Shown here: positions 60,606 to 64,000 of the stretch, piece after piece | Layout: every line of letters starts with the position of its first letter | Numbering within the stretch: position 1 is the stretch's first letter | Assembly (NCBI RefSeq): GCF_006438875.1 | Contig: NZ_RCZH01000008.1 | Coordinates: forward strand, 272,284-336,283 | Length of the DNA stretch: 64,000 nucleotides | Direction of reading: 5' to 3' | Origin: Flavobacterium pectinovorum | GTDB taxonomy: Bacteria; Bacteroidota; Bacteroidia; Flavobacteriales; Flavobacteriaceae | Program-made: the position numbers and the translations under genes | The notes under the pieces: generated by a model | Databases searched by the model: none | The model's input: the letters and a program-made list of their open reading frames with translations, nothing else | Told to the model about the DNA's origin: nothing

Positions 60606-61163
60606 TTATATTTTTTCTTCTGATTCAATTTCACCGCTTACACGCTGTGAATTAATCACTTTAAAATCTTTGCTAAAATCTATTCCTTGTCCGTATGAAA
60701 CTCCTTTAGCATCTGTTAGCTTGAATTTTCTTTCGGTATAAAACCATTCGTTTTTCTGATCAAAATACAATTGTTCTGTTTCCAGCATTTGACCAGTCTC
60801 AGAAGTGATTTTTACTTTTCCCTGTAAATCTATTATGCCTGTATTTTTATAAGAAATCGCATAATTTGATCGTATAAAGGTACGTTTTTGTTTTTTGTCG
60901 TATAAAGTAACGTTAAAATCTAAAGGAAATTCGGTAAAAGGAAAGTCCAGATTAGAATAATCCAGCATCTTCCTGCTTATCAAAACTCCGGTTATACGTC
61001 CTGAATCTGTGTATTTAATATTAACGGTATCAGCATCACTGCCCGGAACGAATTCAGAGAAGTTGATTTTCTGAACATCCTTAAAGTTACTTTCGCATCC
61101 AAAAAACAGTGTCACAGCGAGAACTGTGACAACATTTATAATATATCTCTTTGGTAAATTCAT
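60606..61163 (-). CDS. lptC: LPS export protein LptC
   Basis: The 185-residue protein has an N-terminal lipoprotein-like anchor (VTLFFGCESN, Cys23) instead of the single TM of E. coli LptC, as often in Bacteroidota. The beta-jellyroll LptC body includes YSNLDFPFTEFPLDF, NYAISYKNTGIIDLQGKV, QLYFDQKNEWFYTERKF and GQGIDFSKDF. It bridges LPS from the LptBFG exporter to LptA. It lies 51 bp downstream of an outer-membrane protein gene. Confidence 0.9.
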   Translation of the reverse strand: MNLPKRYIINVVTVLAVTLFFGCESNFKDVQKINFSEFVPGSDADTVNIKYTDSGRITGVLISRKMLDYSNLDFPFTEFPLDFNVTLYDKKQKRTFIRSNYAISYKNTGIIDLQGKVKITSETGQMLETEQLYFDQKNEWFYTERKFKLTDAKGVSYGQGIDFSKDFKVINSQRVSGEIESEEKI

Positions 61164-61214
61164 TTGCCAAATGTAGTAAATTGTATGTGCTTAAAAAAAC
61201 ATAAGATTTTATGT

Positions 61215-62444
61215 TTAATTGTATTTAGTTTTAATGAACCATCTATCATTGAAAGAGAAACTCACACTAAAGTTCACATAATTTTCCTGAACTAGGTTCG
61301 AAGAAACAGTACCTCTTTTTCCAAATTCAACACCAAAGTTTAAATTTGAAAAAGATCCCGGAATCGGAACTCCAGCTCCTAAAGTCATACCAACGTCTTT
61401 TATTGATTCATTATTGATTATTAAACCTATTTTTTCATATTTCAATCCCGCTCTATAAGTAATTCTGCTCATATAGTTTGAGAAAGAAGTATAATTAGGA
61501 ATATAATATCCACCTACAGCATATTTTTGATATTTTTCATAACGTACATTTTGCTCTGAATTATAATAATTTGCAAATTGTCCATCTCCTTGAAAAGCAA
61601 CCGTAGTACCAACTAACCATTTTCTGGCATGTCCTATACCTGCGCCAAAGGTTACTTTGTTTGGCAATTTCAAATCATCACCATGCGGATCGAATGTAAT
61701 TGGAGTAGAATCACCATCAACCGAAATAACTCTTGTTGTATTTGAACTTAGACTAGTTGCAAAAGCATAGCTCAAACTAGTAAACAATTGTAATTTTTGA
61801 GTAATCTTAGTTTGATACATTGTACCAACACTAAATCCAAGACCTGACAACTCTGAAGCATTTGTTTCTGCAGTTGAGTTTTGAACCCCTGTAAGAAGTT
61901 CGACACTTGTTGTTGTGATTTTTCCGAAATTATATTGAGCATCTGCACCAATAGTCCAATTTGGTTTAATTTTATATCCTACACCAAAAAATACTTTATT
62001 TATTCCACCGGTTCCGCTAAGTTGCGAACTTGTTGCTCCTTCAGTATCCGTTCTGTCGTTTCTAATTTTATATCCAACTGAAGATACCGGGATCAAACCA
62101 AATGCCGCACCGAATTTTCCCATTGGAATTCCTATCGCCAAATAATCAAAAGTAGTTCTCTGCGCTTTTGCAGATTCTTCACTTGTCTTTAATTTTGAAG
62201 TTCCAAATGTTCCACCAACAGTAAAAGTTGTCTGAATCAAACTTGCATAACTTGCAGGATTTTCAATGTTTAAATGGATACTATCCTGCTCCACAGCAAC
62301 TCCACCCATGGATCTGTTTTCAAGAGTTCCTTTAAACCTTACGTCCCCAATTCCGTAGAAAGAATAAGGAGAAGCGGTACCTTCCTGAGCGAATGAAACG
62401 AACGAGATAAGCAAACAAGCGCTTACTATAATTTTTTTAATCAT
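61215..62444 (-). CDS. Outer-membrane beta-barrel protein, OmpP1/FadL-like
   Basis: The 409-residue protein has a signal peptide (1-19, ISFVSFAQ). The N-terminal TASPYSFYGIGDV and SMGGVAVEQDSIHLNIENPAS resemble the plug-like start of FadL/OmpP1-type barrels in Bacteroidota, with many alternating strands and the final SVSFSFNDRWFIKTKYN. Its start overlaps the coaX stop by 8 bases, so both are cotranscribed. Ligand unknown. Confidence 0.8.
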   Translation of the reverse strand: MIKKIIVSACLLISFVSFAQEGTASPYSFYGIGDVRFKGTLENRSMGGVAVEQDSIHLNIENPASYASLIQTTFTVGGTFGTSKLKTSEESAKAQRTTFDYLAIGIPMGKFGAAFGLIPVSSVGYKIRNDRTDTEGATSSQLSGTGGINKVFFGVGYKIKPNWTIGADAQYNFGKITTTSVELLTGVQNSTAETNASELSGLGFSVGTMYQTKITQKLQLFTSLSYAFATSLSSNTTRVISVDGDSTPITFDPHGDDLKLPNKVTFGAGIGHARKWLVGTTVAFQGDGQFANYYNSEQNVRYEKYQKYAVGGYYIPNYTSFSNYMSRITYRAGLKYEKIGLIINNESIKDVGMTLGAGVPIPGSFSNLNFGVEFGKRGTVSSNLVQENYVNFSVSFSFNDRWFIKTKYN

Positions 62445-63171
62445 TGTCGATTTTATATTGAAATGTTTGGTTCAAACTCTCCAGTAAGAAATTTGAATTG
62501 GCAAATATGGTATTTTTTAATCGTTTAGCCAAAAATTCTGCATCGCCACCCGTTAAAATTATTATAAAATTTGCAAAGTTTCCCTGATATTCATCGATAA
62601 AACCATCAATCTCATAGACGAAGCCATTGACAACTCCCGAATGAATGGCTTGTGCAGTTGAATCTCCTATATAGGATTCAGGCGCGTCTAAAGTCAACAA
62701 AGGCAGTCTGGCCGTGAAATTATGGAGTGCTTCATACCTTAAACGTAAGCCCGGAGAAATTGCTCCGCCCAGATAATTATCATTTTCGTCGATAAAATCG
62801 TAGGTAATGCATGTTCCGGCGTCAATCACTAATCTATTTTGTTTTGGAAACTGTAAAGTCGCCCCCGAAGCCAAAATCATCCTGTCAATTCCTAAAGTTT
62901 TTGGAGTCGAATATTTATTTGTGAAGGGAAAAATATCTTCATGAGTAAAAAAATGAATATTTAGCTCTTTTTCGAAAGCTAAAAAAGATTGTTTTTCGAC
63001 ATTTCCTACCGAAGCAACGATCAAATCGGAGCAATTTTGAAATTTTTCTAAAATTTTTTTAATTTTTTTTTCGAGCTCATTTTTTTCAAAAACGAAATTT
63101 TCCAAGACAGTATTATCCTCAAAGACAGAAGCTTTAATTCTCGTATTCCCTACATCAATTGCTAAAACCAT
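62437..63171 (-). CDS. coaX: Type III pantothenate kinase
   Basis: The protein has 244 residues from the ATG at 63169-63171 (MVLAIDVGNTRIK). The open frame extends to 63351 but that part crosses the tRNA gene, and a near-consensus promoter (TATCTTCG, 63191-63198 minus) lies inside it. ASKHA motifs: AIDVGNTRIKASVFED (phosphate 1), TLGIDRMIL with the catalytic Asp, VIDAGTCITYDFI, LGGAISPGLRLRYEAL and ILTGGDAEFLA. It catalyses the first step of CoA synthesis. It heads the operon coaX, barrel, lptC, 64-residue protein, CNNM gene. Confidence 0.95.
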   Translation of the reverse strand: MVLAIDVGNTRIKASVFEDNTVLENFVFEKNELEKKIKKILEKFQNCSDLIVASVGNVEKQSFLAFEKELNIHFFTHEDIFPFTNKYSTPKTLGIDRMILASGATLQFPKQNRLVIDAGTCITYDFIDENDNYLGGAISPGLRLRYEALHNFTARLPLLTLDAPESYIGDSTAQAIHSGVVNGFVYEIDGFIDEYQGNFANFIIILTGGDAEFLAKRLKNTIFANSNFLLESLNQTFQYKIDND

Positions 63172-63224
63172 ATTTATTTTTTTACCTCTGCGAAGATACG
63201 AATTGATTTTTTTAAAAAAATGTT

Positions 63225-63254
63225 TTGGATAAACGGAAAATGATTCTATCTTTG
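63225..63254 (+). promoter_or_regulatory. Complete tRNA-Phe promoter
   Basis: TTG at 63225-63227, 19 bases, then TATCTTTG at 63247-63254. This is the best full match to the Bacteroidota consensus in the window; it ends 21 bases before the tRNA. Confidence 0.75.
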
Positions 63255-63275
63255 CACCCGCAATAAGCACACAAA

Positions 63276-63348
63276 GGTACCTTAGCTCAGATGGTAGAGC
63301 AATGGACTGAAAATCCATGTGTCCCTGGTTCGATCCCTGGAGGTACCA
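63276..63348 (+). tRNA. trnF: tRNA-Phe (anticodon GAA)
   Basis: A 73-base cloverleaf. The 7-bp acceptor stem pairs GGTACCT with AGGTACC and the discriminator is A. The D-arm is GCTC...GAGC, the anticodon arm TGGAC TGAAAAT CCA with anticodon GAA, and the T-loop TTCGATC. The T-stem (CCTGG with CCTGG) has a central U-U mismatch. CCA is not encoded. A terminator hairpin follows at once. Confidence 0.95.
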
Positions 63349-63349
63349 C

Positions 63350-63377
63350 AAAACCCGAATAGAAATATTCGGGTTTT
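63350..63377 (+). terminator. Terminator after tRNA-Phe
   Basis: A 12-bp perfect stem (63350-63361 with 63366-63377) closed by a GAAA loop, then a T-run. Confidence 0.88.
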
Positions 63378-63471
63378 TTGTTTTTAATACTTCTGGAAAA
63401 TTTAAATTCCAATTTTAAAAAATCCAAATTCCAAGAAAGCCTAACTTCGAAAGTCCAAAGTTTAATTATAA

Positions 63472-63534
63472 AGGATCAGGTGCAAAAGTTGGGGATTAGG
63501 CAAAAAGATTAGATAATCTGAACAAGAAGAAATC
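63472..63534. mobile_element. 63-bp solo remnant of an IS right end
   Basis: Identical over 63 bases to 63705-63767, which is the 3' end of the transposase gene plus its terminal bases. On the minus strand it still encodes the transposase tail FFLFRLSNLFA and its stop, with nothing of the IS beyond. It marks a former insertion or a rearranged copy. Confidence 0.75.
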
Positions 63535-63584
63535 GGATCAATACAAAAACCTGTAGAATTAGAAAATTTACCGCATTTTTTTAC

Positions 63585-63678
63585 CGCAAAGGTCGCTAAG
63601 ATTTTCATCCAAGAGTGTGTTCAAAAAGCACAAAGTTCGCAAAGCTTTGTAATAAAGCTTTACGAACTTTGTGCTTTT
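63585..63678. repeat. AAAGTTCGCAAAG-type hairpin element
   Basis: 25-base arms (63624-63648 and 63654-63678) pair with a single mismatch that becomes a G-U in RNA. They are preceded by ACCGCAAAGGTCGCTAAG. It is related to 33574-33750. It lies between the IS remnant and the IS proper; no other gene is visible in 63380-63704. Confidence 0.6.
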
Positions 63679-63728
63679 ACGAAATAAATCAAGTACAGTT
63701 CTTTAGGATCAGGTGCAAAAGTTGGGGA

Positions 63729-64000
63729 TTAGGCAAAAAGATTAGATAATCTGAACAAGAAGAAATCTACTTTACGCACTCCTCTAAATTGACTTCTAAA
63801 CGCTTTTACTTTAGCATTGAATGATTCTGCAGAAGCATTAGTACTTCTATTGCCAAAATAGTTTAAGATTGATTGGTAATTAACCGTTATAGTATTTAAA
63901 AGGATATTAAAATTTTTAAACCCTGAATCTTCTACATTCTTGTACCAATGTGCCAGTTTGGTCATCGCAATGTGTTTATTGTTATGATTGTTGTAAATAC
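63729..64000 (-). CDS. ISL3/ISAon1-like transposase, C-terminal part (runs off the window)
   Basis: The minus-strand frame is open from the window edge to the stop at 63729-63731, about 89 residues. Seen: HIAMTKLAHWYKNVEDSGF, YFGNRSTNASAESFNAKVKA with the final catalytic Glu region of the DDE domain, and the end FFLFRLSNLFA. The NASAESFNAKVKAFRSQ segment is typical of ISL3-group transposases. The terminal sequence of the element starts near 63705. The ATG at 63965 is internal, not a start. Confidence 0.8.
   Translation of the reverse strand, partial: IYNNHNNKHIAMTKLAHWYKNVEDSGFKNFNILLNTITVNYQSILNYFGNRSTNASAESFNAKVKAFRSQFRGVRKVDFFLFRLSNLFA

Noticed and set aside
63172..63351. N-terminal extension of pantothenate kinase
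   Set aside because: The extra 60 codons cross the tRNA-Phe gene and its promoter; the ATG at 63171 gives the conserved N-terminus.

Overview
The window is an AT-rich bacterial chromosome segment that reads as a Flavobacterium or very close relative (Bacteroidota). The evidence is the repeated Bacteroidota -7 promoter element TAnnTTTG, the lack of Shine-Dalgarno sequences, TonB-dependent receptors with STN/carboxypeptidase-regulatory domains, a DUF4249 lipoprotein, exosortase XrtF, the short primary sigma factor, a GYDIA-type GHMP kinase and many dispersed hairpin repeats typical of this genus. No rRNA or CRISPR array is present. One tRNA (Phe) lies near the right end.

Layout. 1-2.0 kb: 5' part of a zinc alcohol dehydrogenase and an ABC permease (both -). 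2.1-9.4 kb: purH, then the cell-shape block mreB-mreC-mreD-PBP2-rodA. 9.4-10.6 kb: repeats and a DedA protein. 10.7-13.6 kb: a probable metal-handling operon (HYC_CC_PP protein, TonB receptor, HMA protein). 13.65-14.6 kb: exosortase XrtF and its partner. 14.7-18.8 kb: GAF/fRMsr-like protein, TonB-C protein, rpsO, pnp. 18.9-20.6 kb: CDP-alcohol phosphatidyltransferase and a divergent regulator.

20.8-31.9 kb is the most interesting region. An operon encodes a secreted protein, an STN-type TonB receptor, a DUF4249 lipoprotein and an MG2-like secreted protein. It is followed by a 142-residue protein, a TPR sensor histidine kinase, six tandem 47-50-residue precursor peptides with a double-glycine leader (LSRKQLQTILGG type) and near-identical cores (DPxxSRGT[K/R]TS), and a LytTR response regulator. 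The 142-residue protein ends in the same core. I read this as an undescribed ribosomal peptide (signal or antimicrobial) locus under two-component control. No maturation enzyme, peptidase or ABC exporter is in the window, so those would have to be encoded elsewhere.

32-46 kb: housekeeping genes (sigma factor, rpe, surE, lpxB, C40 peptidase, comEC), an AraC/MFS divergent pair, a nuclease and a C-terminal-processing protease. 45.7-53.2 kb: three thioredoxin-fold paralogues (two without CxxC), two POT peptide transporters and a dipeptidyl peptidase IV, together a peptide-utilisation block. 53.4-55.7 kb: class II HMG-CoA reductase and GYDIA kinase. 55.8-63.2 kb: a MITE-like element, a PpiD-like chaperone, a CNNM/CorC protein, lptC, an outer-membrane protein and coaX. 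The right edge holds tRNA-Phe, an IS-end remnant and the 3' part of an ISL3/ISAon1-like transposase.
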